A stretch of 64,000 bases of DNA from an uncultured beta proteobacterium. Lineage in GTDB: Bacteria > Pseudomonadota > Gammaproteobacteria > Burkholderiales > Burkholderiaceae_C. The position numbers and the translations under genes are program-made. Below, in pieces: positions 37,872-46,803 of the stretch. The stretch covers positions 1 through 64,000 of the forward strand of contig CAILAY010000162.1 of the NCBI GenBank assembly GCA_903832285.1. Direction: 5' to 3'. How positions within the stretch are numbered: the stretch's first letter is position 1; each line of letters opens with the position of its first letter. The notes under the pieces are model-generated. The model did no database searches. It was not told the origin of the DNA and saw nothing but the letters and a program-made list of their open reading frames with translations.

Positions 37872-38732
37872 TTATTTCTTGCCGCGAACGTGGTTTTCCA
37901 GCTCGGTGAAGGTGGGACGGTCGGGGGAGAACAGCACCTTGCGGCCGAACTCAATCGCGGTGGTGGGGTTGTAGCCCTGCATGCTGGCGAGCAAGGTGGT
38001 CTTGATGCACTGCAACTCCTTCGCGGCGTCCTCGGTCTTTTGCTCCAGCAACCCACCCAGCGGTTCGACGAAACCGTAGGCCAGCAAGATGCCCAGGAAG
38101 GTGCCGACCAGCGCCGAGGCAATCATGCCACCGAGAACCGCTGGAGGTTGTCCCACCGATCCCATCGTGTTCACCACGCCCAAGACCGCTGCCACGATAC
38201 CGAAGGCGGGCAGCGCGCCGGCGAGCCGGGCGATGGCCGCCACGGGGGCATGCGCCTCTTGGTGATGGGTATCGATTTCGCTGTCCATGAGCGACTCGAT
38301 TTCATGCGCATTCAGATTACCCGAAACCATCATGCGCAGATAGTCGGTCATGAACTCGACCACGTGATGGTCGCTGCCCACCACCGCGTGCTTCTTGAAG
38401 AGGGGGGAATCGTGCGGCGCTTCAACGTCCTTTTCGATTGCCATCAGGCCTTCCTTGAGCGCTTTTTGCAGCACGTCGTACAGCAGAGCCAGCAATTCCA
38501 TGTAGCGCGCCTTGGTGAACTTGGAGCCTTTGAGGGCCTCGGGAATCATCTTGAGCGTGGCCTTGAGCACCTTGGGCTGATTGTTCACCACGAAGGCGCC
38601 ACCGGCGGCACCAAAGATGGTGATCATCTCGAACGGCAGTGCGTGCAGGATGACGCCGATATTTCCGCCGTGAAAAATGTACACGCCGAAAATGCAGACC
38701 ATCGAAACGACATAACCAACAATGACAATCAT
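37872..38732 (-). CDS. motA: Flagellar stator protein MotA
   Basis: 286 aa, four membrane helices, of the long proton-driven MotA type. Conserved are the loop KFTKARYMELLALLYDVL and the TM3/TM4 block IARLAGALPAFGIVAAVLGVVNTMGSVGQPPAVLGGMIASALVGTFLGI. It is the first gene of the motAB-cheYZ-flhBAF-fliA run. Confidence 0.98.
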   Translation of the reverse strand: MIVIVGYVVSMVCIFGVYIFHGGNIGVILHALPFEMITIFGAAGGAFVVNNQPKVLKATLKMIPEALKGSKFTKARYMELLALLYDVLQKALKEGLMAIEKDVEAPHDSPLFKKHAVVGSDHHVVEFMTDYLRMMVSGNLNAHEIESLMDSEIDTHHQEAHAPVAAIARLAGALPAFGIVAAVLGVVNTMGSVGQPPAVLGGMIASALVGTFLGILLAYGFVEPLGGLLEQKTEDAAKELQCIKTTLLASMQGYNPTTAIEFGRKVLFSPDRPTFTELENHVRGKK

Positions 38733-38920
38733 GGTATTGACTCTGGCAAGTTCGTTTTATCACGTAAATGGTCGCGTTGAAAGGATAGCCCGCGTCTGGT
38801 CGGACGAACCTATCGCGTGCCTATTGTGCTTGAGAATACGCGCAAAAATGGCCGGCAAAGCCGCGGACTGGACGGGAAAGAGCCTCATGTTTGGCCCTTT
38901 GCAGACTTTTTTGGCTGGAT
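38733..38920 (-). other. trpD-motA intergenic region
   Basis: 188 bp without a supported gene. On the minus strand a short CGGC-TTT-GCCG stem followed by CCATTTTT lies soon after trpD and could weakly end the trp transcript. The part before motA should hold a motility promoter, but no TAAA-N15-GCCGATAA element was found. Confidence 0.4.
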
Positions 38921-39958
38921 TCAGGGGCTTGGCCGAGTCGAGCAGGCGATCAGCTGCTCCAGCTTGGCGCGCGCTGCACCCGAGGCGATCGCCTGCGCTG
39001 CGCGCGCAATGCCGTCGACCATGCTTGGCGCGACATTGGCCGCGTACAGCGCCACGCCCGCATTCAGCGTGACGATGTCGCGCGCTGCGCTGGGTTGGTT
39101 CTCCAGCACGCCCAACAACATGGCTTTCGATTCCTTCGCCGTCTCCACGCGCAGCGAGCGGTGGCTGGCCATGGTGAAGCCGAAATCTTCTGGGTGGATT
39201 TCGTATTCGGTGACGACGCCATCTTTTAGTTCGCCCACCAAAGTGGTCGCACCCAGGCTCACTTCGTCCATGCCGTCGCGGCCATAGACCACCACCGCAT
39301 GTTCGGCCCCGAGCCGTTCCAGCGCGCGCACCTGAATGCCCACGAGATCCGGATGAAAGACACCCATCAGGATGTTGGGTGCATCGGCCGGATTGGTCAG
39401 CGGCCCCAGGATGTTGAAGAGGGTGCGTATGCCCAGTTCGCGCCGCACCGGAGCCACGTTCTTCATGGCCGGGTGGTGATTCGGCGCGAACATGAAGCCC
39501 AGTCCCACCTCGGCGATGCATTGGGCAATTCTTTCGGGCGTGAGGTTGATGTTCACGCCAAGGCTTTCCAGTACATCGGCGCTGCCGCTCTTGCTGCTCA
39601 CGCTGCGCCCGCCGTGCTTGCTGACGTTGGCGCCGGCCGCAGCCGCGACGAACATCGAGCAGGTGGAAATGTTGAAGGTGTGGGAGCCGTCGCCGCCCGT
39701 GCCCACGATGTCCACCAGATGTGTGCGGTCCGCTACCACCACCTTGGTGGAGAACTCGCGCATCACCTGCGCGGCCGCGGTGATCTCGCCGATGGTTTCC
39801 TTCTTCACGCGCAGCCCGGTGATGAGGGCCGCCATCATCACCGGCGACATCTCGCCGCTCATGATGAGCCGCATCAAATGCAGCATTTCGTCGTGAAAGA
39901 TCTCGCGGTGCTCGATCGTGCGCTGCAGCGCTTCCTGGGGAGTGATCTTGTGGGTCAT
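38921..39958 (-). CDS. trpD: Anthranilate phosphoribosyltransferase TrpD
   Basis: 345 aa, second step of the tryptophan pathway (anthranilate + PRPP). Motifs are [15 protein letters not shown] (PRPP loop), [18 protein letters not shown] and [39 protein letters not shown]. It lies 35 bp after the lysE-type gene. trpC, usually next to trpD in this order, is not present here. Confidence 0.98.
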   Translation of the reverse strand: MTHKITPQEALQRTIEHREIFHDEMLHLMRLIMSGEMSPVMMAALITGLRVKKETIGEITAAAQVMREFSTKVVVADRTHLVDIVGTGGDGSHTFNISTCSMFVAAAAGANVSKHGGRSVSSKSGSADVLESLGVNINLTPERIAQCIAEVGLGFMFAPNHHPAMKNVAPVRRELGIRTLFNILGPLTNPADAPNILMGVFHPDLVGIQVRALERLGAEHAVVVYGRDGMDEVSLGATTLVGELKDGVVTEYEIHPEDFGFTMASHRSLRVETAKESKAMLLGVLENQPSAARDIVTLNAGVALYAANVAPSMVDGIARAAQAIASGAARAKLEQLIACSTRPSP

Positions 39959-39993
39959 GGTGGTGCCAATCTGAAGGTGTCAACAATTGAAAG

Positions 39994-40644
39994 TCAGTGA
40001 GCGGGATTGTCCGACATCGCAAGCCGGATGCCGAAGCCGATGAACATCAATCCGGCCGCACGTTGCATCCAATGCACGCCGCGCTGCACGGCCTGGGAGC
40101 GGCGCGCCAGCGCCGCTGCGAGCAGCGCATAGCCGACATTGATGACGACCGAGTTCAGGTTAAAGAGCACGCCAAGCAGCACAAAGACCAGCGCCTTGTG
40201 CGGTGTCCCGGCCGGGATGAACTGAGGCACGAAAGCGAGAAAAAACAGCGCCACTTTCGGGTTCAAGACGTTCGTCAGAAAACCGGCGAAAAATGCGCCC
40301 TTTGGATCGGCCGCCGCGCCGGGGTGAACCGCTGGCGCCAAAAACGTGCCGTCTGCTTCAGGGCGCGACAGCAGGCTGCGCAGCCCCAGCCACACGAGGT
40401 ACACCGCCCCCAACCATTTGAGCAGGGTGAACGCCGTCGCAGAAGCGGCCAGCAGGGCGCTCAAGCCGATGGCTGCCGCGCCCACGTGCACGAAGCATCC
40501 CACCGTTACACCCAGAGCCGCCAGCACGCCAGCGCGGGCGCCCCGGCGCAACGCCTGCGTCACGATGCAGAGCACGTCCGGTCCGGGCGTCAGATTCAGC
40601 AGCAGGCCGGCCGCGATGAAAAGCAGGAGTTGATCCAAGGGCAT
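39994..40644 (-). CDS. LysE/RhtB-family amino-acid exporter
   Basis: 216 aa with about six hydrophobic helices. The N-terminal LLNLTPGPDVLCIVTQALRRGARAGVLAALGVTVG is the family signature, and GFLTNVLNPKVALFFLAFVPQF is the second. Members export Lys, Thr, homoserine or other amino acids. Lying 7 bp after ltaE and inside the trp operon, export of threonine or an aromatic compound is possible; the substrate is unknown. Confidence 0.93.
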   Translation of the reverse strand: MPLDQLLLFIAAGLLLNLTPGPDVLCIVTQALRRGARAGVLAALGVTVGCFVHVGAAAIGLSALLAASATAFTLLKWLGAVYLVWLGLRSLLSRPEADGTFLAPAVHPGAAADPKGAFFAGFLTNVLNPKVALFFLAFVPQFIPAGTPHKALVFVLLGVLFNLNSVVINVGYALLAAALARRSQAVQRGVHWMQRAAGLMFIGFGIRLAMSDNPAH

Positions 40645-40651
40645 GGGCGTC

Positions 40652-41734
40652 TCAATACGCCGCTGCGACGGGGCTTGTGGCCGCGTTTGCGGTCGGTATC
40701 ACCTGTGCGAAGAAGGCACGTATCGCCTCCAGCGCAAGATCAACACCGGCAGCATCGACATCCAGATGGGTGACAAAGCGCAGACCGATCAGGCCTGTGG
40801 CCAGCACGCCGCGCTGCTTCAGGTAAGCCAGCAAGTCCGGGCCACGTCCATCGGCCACGTCCACAAATACGATATTGGTTTGGGCGGAGCGGACCTGCAA
40901 GCCGCAGATGTCCTGCAAGCCTTGAGCAAGGCGTTGCGCCAGCGCGTGGTCATCCGCTAGGCGCTCCAGATGGTGGTCAAGGGCGTACGTTGCAGCCGCC
41001 GCCAGAAATCCTGCCTGGCGCATACCGCCGCCCGCCATCTTGCGAATGCGGTGGGCACGTGCGATCAGTTCTTTGCTGCCGCACAGCGCCGAGCCAACGG
41101 GTGCGCCCAGCCCCTTGCTGAAGCACACCGACACGCTGTCAAAGTGGCTGGCAATGCGCCGGGCCGCAGCCGCTGCTGACTCGTTTGGGGCCGCACTGGC
41201 CACCGCGGCATTGAACAAGCGTGCGCCGTCCAGGTGCGCGGCCAAGCCGTTTTCCCGGACCAAAGCGGTGGCTTGGTGCAGGTAGTCCGAAGGCATGGGA
41301 TACCCGTTCCAGGTGTTTTCCAGGCAAAGCAAGCGGCTGCGGGCGAAGTGACAGTCATCGGGTTTGATCGCCGCGGCAATGTCTGCCAAGTTCATTTGGC
41401 CAACGGCGTCTTGCGCCAGCGGCTGCGGCTGGATGCTGCCCAGCACGGCCGCGCCGCCTCCTTCGTAGCGGTAGGTATGGGCCAACTGGCCCACGATGTA
41501 CTCGTCCCCGCGCTGACAGTGCGCCATCAATCCGCACAAATTGCTCTGCGTGCCGCTGGGCATGAAGAGTGCGGCCTCAAAGCCCAGCATCGCAGCGATC
41601 TTGTCCTGCAAGGCATTGACACTGGGGTCGTCGCCGAACACATCGTCACCCAGAGGCGCGGCGAACATGGCTGCGCGCATGGCCGCGCTGGGCTGAGTGA
41701 CGGTGTCACTGCGCAAGTCCACGCTGCGGTTCAT
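40652..41734 (-). CDS. ltaE: Low-specificity L-threonine aldolase
   Basis: 360-aa PLP enzyme cleaving L-threonine or allo-threonine to glycine and acetaldehyde. Signatures are [51 protein letters not shown] and the PLP lysine in [16 protein letters not shown]. Its start overlaps the trpG stop (ATGA), so it is translationally tied to a tryptophan gene although it has no role in that pathway. Confidence 0.96.
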   Translation of the reverse strand: MNRSVDLRSDTVTQPSAAMRAAMFAAPLGDDVFGDDPSVNALQDKIAAMLGFEAALFMPSGTQSNLCGLMAHCQRGDEYIVGQLAHTYRYEGGGAAVLGSIQPQPLAQDAVGQMNLADIAAAIKPDDCHFARSRLLCLENTWNGYPMPSDYLHQATALVRENGLAAHLDGARLFNAAVASAAPNESAAAAARRIASHFDSVSVCFSKGLGAPVGSALCGSKELIARAHRIRKMAGGGMRQAGFLAAAATYALDHHLERLADDHALAQRLAQGLQDICGLQVRSAQTNIVFVDVADGRGPDLLAYLKQRGVLATGLIGLRFVTHLDVDAAGVDLALEAIRAFFAQVIPTANAATSPVAAAY

Positions 41735-42315
41735 GGTGTTTGCTCCAGAAAATTCTGCAGCATCGCGTGCCCATGTTCGGTCAGGATTGACTCCGGGTGG
41801 AACTGCACGCCCTGAATGGCCAAGGTCTTGTGCTGCACGCCCATGATCTCGCCGTCATCGGTCCAGGCGGTGATGGCCAGACAGTCGGGACAGGTGGCGC
41901 GCTCAATCGCCAGCGAGTGGTAGCGGTTCACCGTGAACTGTCGTGGCAGTTCGGAAAACACGCCTTGTTGCGTGGTCGTGATGACGCTGGTCTTGCCGTG
42001 CATCAGTTGCTGCGCGCGCACGATGCTTCCGCCAAAGGCTGCGCCGATGGCCTGATGCCCCAGGCACACGCCCAGGATCGGCAGTTGGCCCGCGAAGTGC
42101 CGGATCGCCGCCACCGAAATGCCCGCCTCCGCGGGTGAGCAGGGGCCGGGCGACACCACCAGCCGATCGGGCGCGCGCGCCGCGATTTCTTCCAGGGTGA
42201 TTTCGTCGTTACGGACCACCTCCACCTGTGCTCCAAGTTCGCCGAAGTACTGGACGATGTTGAAGGTGAAGCTGTCGTAGTTGTCGATCATCAACACGTT
42301 GAGCTTGTTTGTCAT
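41731..42315 (-). CDS. trpG: Anthranilate synthase glutamine amidotransferase TrpG
   Basis: 194-aa class I amidotransferase that supplies ammonia to TrpE. The catalytic triad is visible: C84 in LGVCLGHQ, H173 and E175 in GVQFHPES. The [14 protein letters not shown] start is typical. Such proteins can also serve p-aminobenzoate synthase; the neighbouring trpE favours tryptophan. Confidence 0.97.
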   Translation of the reverse strand: MTNKLNVLMIDNYDSFTFNIVQYFGELGAQVEVVRNDEITLEEIAARAPDRLVVSPGPCSPAEAGISVAAIRHFAGQLPILGVCLGHQAIGAAFGGSIVRAQQLMHGKTSVITTTQQGVFSELPRQFTVNRYHSLAIERATCPDCLAITAWTDDGEIMGVQHKTLAIQGVQFHPESILTEHGHAMLQNFLEQTP

Positions 42316-42318
42316 GGC

Positions 42319-43815
42319 TTACTCCAGACCTTGTTCCACCAGCTCGGAGGCACGCAGCAAGGCGCGTGCCTTGGCTTCGGTTTCCTGCCATTCAAGCTCC
42401 GGCACCGAGTCGGCCACCACCCCGGCTGCGGCTTGCACATACAGGGTCTGGTCCTTGATGATGCCGGTGCGAATTGCAATCGCCACGTCCATGTCGCCGG
42501 CATAACTCAGGTAGCCGCAGGCGCCACCGTAAAGCCCGCGTTTTGTGGGCTCCAACTGGTCGATCAGTTCCATTGCATGGATCTTGGGCGCGCCGGTCAG
42601 GGTGCCCGCGGGAAAGGTGGCTCGCAGGACATCCATGTTGCTCATGCCAACGTTGAGGATGCCTTCGACGTTGCTCACAATGTGCATCACATGGCTGTAG
42701 CGCTCGACCGCAAAGGCGTCGGTCACCTTGACGCTGCCGATCTGCGCAATGCGGCCGATGTCGTTGCGCGCCAGATCGATCAGCATCACGTGTTCGGCGC
42801 GTTCCTTCGGGTCGTGGATGAGTTCGTTCTCTGCCGCCTGGTCTTGCTCCGGCGTGGCGCCGCGCGGACGCGTCCCTGCCAGCGGACGGATGGTGATCTT
42901 TTCGCCGGTCCCGGTCGTTTCCTGGCGCACCAGGATCTCGGGCGAAGCGCCCACCACATGGAAATCGCCGAAGTGGTAGTAGTACATGTAGGGCGAGGGG
43001 TTGAGTGAGCGCAGCGCCCGGTACAGGCTCAGCGGCGACTCGGTGTAGCGCTTGTGGATACGCTGGCCCACTTGCACCTGCATGAAGTCGCCAGCTTCTA
43101 TCAAGCCCTTGGCACGCTCAACCGCGGCAATGTAATCGGCCTTTTCGAAGTCGCGTTGCGCCGGGTAGCTTTGGGTTGGCTGGACGATGGGCGCATGCAC
43201 CGGTTGCGCCAACCGCGCCTTCAATTCGAGCAGACGCTGAGTTGCTGCAGCGTAGGCGTTGGGCAGCGCGGGATCGGCGTAAACGATCAAATACAGCTTG
43301 CCGCTGAGGTTGTCGATCACTGCCAGTTCCTCGCACTGCAGCAGCAGGATGTCGGGGCAGCCCAGCGTGTCGGGCGGGCAGGAGTGCACCAGTTTCTTTT
43401 CGATGTGGCGCACGGTGTCGTAGCCGAAGTAGCCAGCGAGGCCGCCGCAAAAACGCGGCAGGTCGGGGCGCAGCGCGACCTTGAAGCGCCGCTGATAGTC
43501 CGCTACAAAATCCAGCGGGTTCGTGTGCGACGTTTCCACCACGACGCCGTCGGTCACCACTTCGGTCGCGGCCTGGTCGCCGAAGCCGGTGGCCCGCAGC
43601 AGGGTGCGCGCGGGCAAACCGATGAAGCTGTAGCGGCCAAAGCGTTCACCCCCGACCACCGATTCAAGCAGGAAGCTGTGGGCGCCGTCGCCGTCGCCAT
43701 GGGCCAGTTTGAGGTAAAGCGAGAGCGGTGTCTCCAGGTCGGCGAAGGCCTGCAGCAGCAAGGGGATGCGGTTGAAGCCCTGCGATTTCAGGCGCTCGAA
43801 TTCAATTTCAGTCAT
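42319..43815 (-). CDS. trpE: Anthranilate synthase component I TrpE
   Basis: 498 aa from ATG 43815 (MTEIEFERLKSQGFNRIPL). The frame is open 29 codons upstream, but those codons run through the leader hairpins. The C-terminal chorismate-binding domain (about 225-485) has SPEILVRQE, RPLAGTRPRGATPEQD, HVMLIDLARNDIG and TFPAGTLTGAPKIHAMELID. The N-terminal tryptophan feedback region contains the LLES motif (HSFLLESVVGGERFGRYSF). Confidence 0.98.
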   Translation of the reverse strand: MTEIEFERLKSQGFNRIPLLLQAFADLETPLSLYLKLAHGDGDGAHSFLLESVVGGERFGRYSFIGLPARTLLRATGFGDQAATEVVTDGVVVETSHTNPLDFVADYQRRFKVALRPDLPRFCGGLAGYFGYDTVRHIEKKLVHSCPPDTLGCPDILLLQCEELAVIDNLSGKLYLIVYADPALPNAYAAATQRLLELKARLAQPVHAPIVQPTQSYPAQRDFEKADYIAAVERAKGLIEAGDFMQVQVGQRIHKRYTESPLSLYRALRSLNPSPYMYYYHFGDFHVVGASPEILVRQETTGTGEKITIRPLAGTRPRGATPEQDQAAENELIHDPKERAEHVMLIDLARNDIGRIAQIGSVKVTDAFAVERYSHVMHIVSNVEGILNVGMSNMDVLRATFPAGTLTGAPKIHAMELIDQLEPTKRGLYGGACGYLSYAGDMDVAIAIRTGIIKDQTLYVQAAAGVVADSVPELEWQETEAKARALLRASELVEQGLE

Positions 43816-43820
43816 CACGG

Positions 43821-43861
43821 AAAAACCTTTCGGGATCCATCCCGGAGCAGCTGTCCGGGAT
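43821..43861 (-). terminator. trp attenuator: mutually exclusive terminator and antiterminator
   Basis: On the transcript strand, ATCCCGGA (opposite 43854-43861) pairs perfectly with TCCGGGAT (43839-43846) as an 8-bp antiterminator. The same downstream arm can instead form CGGGA-TGGA-TCCCG (43831-43844), followed after AAAGG by TTTTT (43821-43825): an intrinsic terminator just before trpE. An upstream CCGGGG (43985-43990), next to the Trp codons of the leader ORF, can pair with TCCCGG of the first arm, giving the classical 1:2, 2:3, 3:4 set. Confidence 0.75.
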
Positions 43862-43935
43862 TGCAACAGCCCATGACGGGCGCTGCGTTCTTTCAGACCC
43901 AAACCGCCAGAGTCAGCCGGTGTGAGCGCGTGGAA

Positions 43936-44028
43936 TCAGGCCTGCGCAAGGCAGGCGCAAATCAAGCGACGCCAGGGCCAGGCTCCCCGGTCGCTGAGAC
44001 CCGTGTTGATGACGCGATGAATGAACAT
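43936..44028 (-). CDS. trpL: trp operon leader peptide
   Basis: A 30-codon ORF upstream of trpE encodes MFIHRVINTGLSDRGAWPW then RRLICACLAQA. Trp codons 17 and 19 (43978-43980 and 43972-43974) lie directly after the region-1 CCGGGG segment. A stalled ribosome there would mask region 1 and free region 2 to form the antiterminator. A short GCCTGC/GCAGGC stem (43940-43956) covers the end of the ORF. The Shine-Dalgarno is weak, the main reservation. Confidence 0.7.
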   Translation of the reverse strand: MFIHRVINTGLSDRGAWPWRRLICACLAQA

Positions 44029-44084
44029 GGTCAAAGTGTAGCAAACCCCCGTGCCCCGCGTTTTGGAGGCAGTGGTTCTGAGGG

Positions 44085-44114
44085 ATAATATTTTTGACAG
44101 GCCGACGGTTTCCA
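44085..44114 (-). promoter_or_regulatory. Candidate trp operon promoter
   Basis: TGGAAA (44109-44114), 18-bp spacer, TATTAT (44085-44090) on the minus strand: 4/6 and 5/6 matches to sigma-70 hexamers. Transcription would start about 50 nt before the leader ORF. The same AT-rich stretch could serve a weak plus-strand promoter for the Cache protein (TTTTGG-N17-GATAAT, 44061-44089). Both are inferences from consensus only. Confidence 0.4.
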
Positions 44115-44168
44115 TAGTGTGGCATCGTCAGGTCAGTTTCCCTCCATCCCGTATCCTAAGGATTATTC

Positions 44169-44630
44169 ATGAAGCGTTCCCTCTTCCTCTCGTCCGTGGT
44201 CAGTTTGCTGGTACTCCCTTTATCGCTGACAGTTCACGCGCAAACCAAAGCCACTGCGGCAGAAGCCACCGCCATGGTCAAGAAGGGCGTTGCGTTCATC
44301 AAGGCCAACGGCAATGAAAAAGGTTTTGCCGAGATCAACAAGAAGGACGGCCAATTCACCAAGTACGACCTGTATCTGACGGTCTACGGGCTCGACGGGA
44401 TAGTGCACGCACACGGTGCGAACGAGAAGATGATTGGCAAGAACCTGATCGGCCTCAAAGACATTGACGGCAAGGAATTCGTCAGGGAACGCGTCGAGAT
44501 GGCGAAGACGCAGAATTCCTTCTGGCAGGATTACAAATTCACCAATCCCACCGACAAGAAGATCGAACCCAAGCGCATGTACTGCGAACGGTTGGAAGAC
44601 AACGTGGTGTGCGGCGGTATCTACAAATAA
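44169..44630 (+). CDS. Secreted single-Cache-domain protein
   Basis: 153 aa with an N-terminal signal peptide (LFLSSVVSLLVLPLSLTVHA, cleavage before QTK) and no other membrane helix. The mature part is one Cache-type ligand-binding domain: AMVKKGVAFIKANGNEKGFAEI, YDLYLTVYGLDGIVHAHGANEKMIGKNLIGLKDIDGKEF and SFWQDYKFTNPTDKKIEPKRMYCE. Cache domains usually sit within receptors; here it is a soluble periplasmic protein 85 bp before a chemoreceptor. AAGGA precedes the ATG. It may present a small ligand to the MCP; ligand unknown. Confidence 0.88.
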   Translation: MKRSLFLSSVVSLLVLPLSLTVHAQTKATAAEATAMVKKGVAFIKANGNEKGFAEINKKDGQFTKYDLYLTVYGLDGIVHAHGANEKMIGKNLIGLKDIDGKEFVRERVEMAKTQNSFWQDYKFTNPTDKKIEPKRMYCERLEDNVVCGGIYK

Positions 44631-44715
44631 CCCAGGCACCGCCGGCTGGCCATCGCTGCGTCGCGCAACGGTGGTGTCTCGCTTCAATTGTGCGTTGGGA
44701 TGATGGGGAAATTGA

Positions 44716-46461
44716 ATGAAATTGGGAATGAAATTGCTGGCCGCGCCGCTGTTGACGGCGGCTGTGGTCATGCTGGCAGGACAGGTCAACGCGCTGCTGA
44801 TGTCACGGGCTGCAGATCAAAGCCAGGCCCGTTCGAGTGCGGTGCTGGAGCAGTTCAAGGGCGTTGCCAACGTGCAGGAACAACTCGGACTGGTGCATGC
44901 CAGCGTATACAGGACGGTGGGTCTGATCGGCTCCATGGACGACCCCAAAGTCCAGGCCTTTCGAAAGAACGTTGCCGCGCAACTGGAAACCATCAAACGA
45001 GTCGCGCGCGGCCTGGTTCAGACTGACAACGCGGATACCGACCTGGGCGCTTCCGTGACAGATATCGTGAAGCAGCTCGAAGACTATGGGAAGCAGGCAG
45101 ACTCCGCCATCGACCTGTCATCCGTGGACCCGAATACCGGAATTGCCGCGATGCAAGGCGCAGACGCTGCATTTCAGAGCATCAGCAAGACGAGCGCAAA
45201 AATTGCTGCGAATGTGGAGGCGCTCGCCTCGCAAGGCGCTGACGCGTCACGCAGTCGTTCGCGCAACACCAATTTTCTCCTGACCACCCTGAGCTTGTTG
45301 GCGGCAGGTGTGGCGGTCTGGCTGTCGTGGTTGATGTTGCGCAAGTTGGTACTCGAACTGGCACGTGCTGCAGATCTCGCGACTCAGGTCGCTGACGGCA
45401 ATTTGGCCGTAGATGCCAGCACGGTTCGCCAGGACGAGGTGGGCGACCTGATGCGTGCCCTGATGCAAATGCAGAGCAGTCTTGTGACCGTGGTCACCTC
45501 GGTGCGCCACGGGTCCGAAGGCGTGGCCACGGCCAGTGCGGAGATCGCATCCGGCAACCACGATCTGTCCAGCCGCACCGAAAGCCAGGCCAGTGCGCTG
45601 GAACAAACTGCAGCGTCGATGGAGGAACTCAGCTCCACCGTGCATCAAAACGCCGACAACGCGCGCCAGGCGAACCAGTTGGCGATGAGTGCATCGAGCG
45701 TGGCGATCAAGGGCGGCGAAGTCGTAGGCCAGGTCGTGGAAACCATGAAGGGCATCAACGACGCGTCGCGCAAGATATCCGACATCATCAGCGTGATCGA
45801 CGGCATCGCCTTTCAGACCAACATCCTGGCGCTCAACGCGGCGGTTGAGGCAGCTCGCGCGGGTGAGCAGGGGCGTGGCTTTGCGGTGGTGGCGAGCGAA
45901 GTGCGCTCTCTCGCCGGACGCAGTGCCGAGGCCGCCAAGGAGATCAAAGCCCTGATATCCACCAGCGTCGAACGCGTGGAACAGGGCACCGTGCTGGTGG
46001 ACCAGGCCGGTGTCACCATGCAGGAAGTGGTGAGCAGCATCCGGCGCGTGACCGACATCATGGGTGAAATCAGTGCCGCCAGCCAGGAGCAAAGTCTGGG
46101 CGTGGCGCAGGTGGGCGAGGCCATCACCAGCCTGGACCGGACCACGCAGCAAAACGCCGCCCTGGTGGAACAAATGGCCGCCGCTGCGAGCAGCTTGAAT
46201 TCGCAGGCGGGCGAACTGGTGCAGGCGGTATCGGTGTTCAAGTTGGCGGGCGGGCCCGGCGCGGCGGCTGTTTCGCGAGCGGCGACCCGATCGTCCACGC
46301 ACAAAGCGCACCCCCCGGCGGCAGAGCGGCGCGGTCCGAATCGGGGTGCCCATGCGCCTGCAAAACCCAAGCCTGCTGCCGCGCCAGTTGCTGCGCCCAA
46401 GCTGAATGACCAGGGCACCGCTGCGTCCGCTGCGTCAGGGGACGATTGGGAGTCCTTTTAG
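44716..46461 (+). CDS. Methyl-accepting chemotaxis protein
   Basis: 581 aa. TM1 lies at about 5-27, a helical periplasmic domain of four-helix-bundle type at 30-185, TM2 at about 188-208, HAMP to about 262, then the signalling domain. The hairpin tip begins near residue 360 ([20 protein letters not shown]). The C-terminus ends DDWESF after a Pro/Ala linker, an xWxxF peptide like the NWETF tether for CheR/CheB. It reports to CheA, outside this window. Confidence 0.96.
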   Translation: MKLGMKLLAAPLLTAAVVMLAGQVNALLMSRAADQSQARSSAVLEQFKGVANVQEQLGLVHASVYRTVGLIGSMDDPKVQAFRKNVAAQLETIKRVARGLVQTDNADTDLGASVTDIVKQLEDYGKQADSAIDLSSVDPNTGIAAMQGADAAFQSISKTSAKIAANVEALASQGADASRSRSRNTNFLLTTLSLLAAGVAVWLSWLMLRKLVLELARAADLATQVADGNLAVDASTVRQDEVGDLMRALMQMQSSLVTVVTSVRHGSEGVATASAEIASGNHDLSSRTESQASALEQTAASMEELSSTVHQNADNARQANQLAMSASSVAIKGGEVVGQVVETMKGINDASRKISDIISVIDGIAFQTNILALNAAVEAARAGEQGRGFAVVASEVRSLAGRSAEAAKEIKALISTSVERVEQGTVLVDQAGVTMQEVVSSIRRVTDIMGEISAASQEQSLGVAQVGEAITSLDRTTQQNAALVEQMAAAASSLNSQAGELVQAVSVFKLAGGPGAAAVSRAATRSSTHKAHPPAAERRGPNRGAHAPAKPKPAAAPVAAPKLNDQGTAASAASGDDWESF

Positions 46462-46799
46462 GATTCCGGCCACAGACCGAGGTTACGCGAAGCGAACCGG
46501 CCGTGGGCTGACCAGATTTCGGCAGCATCACGCGGCGACCGGGTAAATGGGTATCGGGTCGACGCGATGGCGCTGCCATTCGTCTCAGTTATCATGTTGG
46601 TAAGTGCCGTTCTGGGTGCGGATGCGCAGACTTGCGCCGCGCGCTCACTTTGACGATATGCCACACCCAGGATCTTCGCCATGAACCCGCGTCAATTCCA
46701 TCGTGTCTCTTTCAGTCTTGCGCGTGAGTCCGTGTTCGTCGACCCGACGCGCGTGACCGGTTTCGAGTTATCCAGCGACCGGCACCCGCCCGATACGCG
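46462..46799 (+). other. Gap between the chemoreceptor and the hybrid kinase
   Basis: 338 bp. Near the chemoreceptor stop, GGTT-a-CGC-GAA-GCG-AACC (46481-46498) forms an imperfect stem without a T run. The last third carries a 40-codon ORF (listed separately). No promoter was convincingly recognised; a 74-codon minus-strand ORF here has no family features. Confidence 0.5.
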
Positions 46800-46803
46800 A
46801 TGA
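46681..46803 (+). CDS. Possible 40-aa upstream ORF coupled to the hybrid kinase
   Basis: ATG at 46681 is preceded by an AGGA tract. The ORF encodes MNPRQFHRVSFSLARESVFV and 20 further residues and stops at TGA 46801-46803, overlapping the kinase ATG (ATGA). The kinase start itself has no Shine-Dalgarno sequence, so translational coupling from this ORF would explain its initiation. The peptide is not recognised. Confidence 0.4.
   Translation: MNPRQFHRVSFSLARESVFVDPTRVTGFELSSDRHPPDTR

Noticed and set aside
38733-38920. Sigma-28 promoter before motA
   Set aside because: Partial resemblances (for example GCGATAGG on the minus strand) have no TAAA at 15 bp, so it was not called.
43913-44125. 70-codon minus-strand ORF in the trp leader
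   Set aside because: It is in a different frame from the Trp-Pro-Trp leader, has no family similarity and no ribosome-binding site.
46458-46682. 74-codon minus-strand ORF after the chemoreceptor
   Set aside because: No recognisable domain and opposite to the direction of the flanking genes; the 40-codon plus-strand ORF fits the context better.
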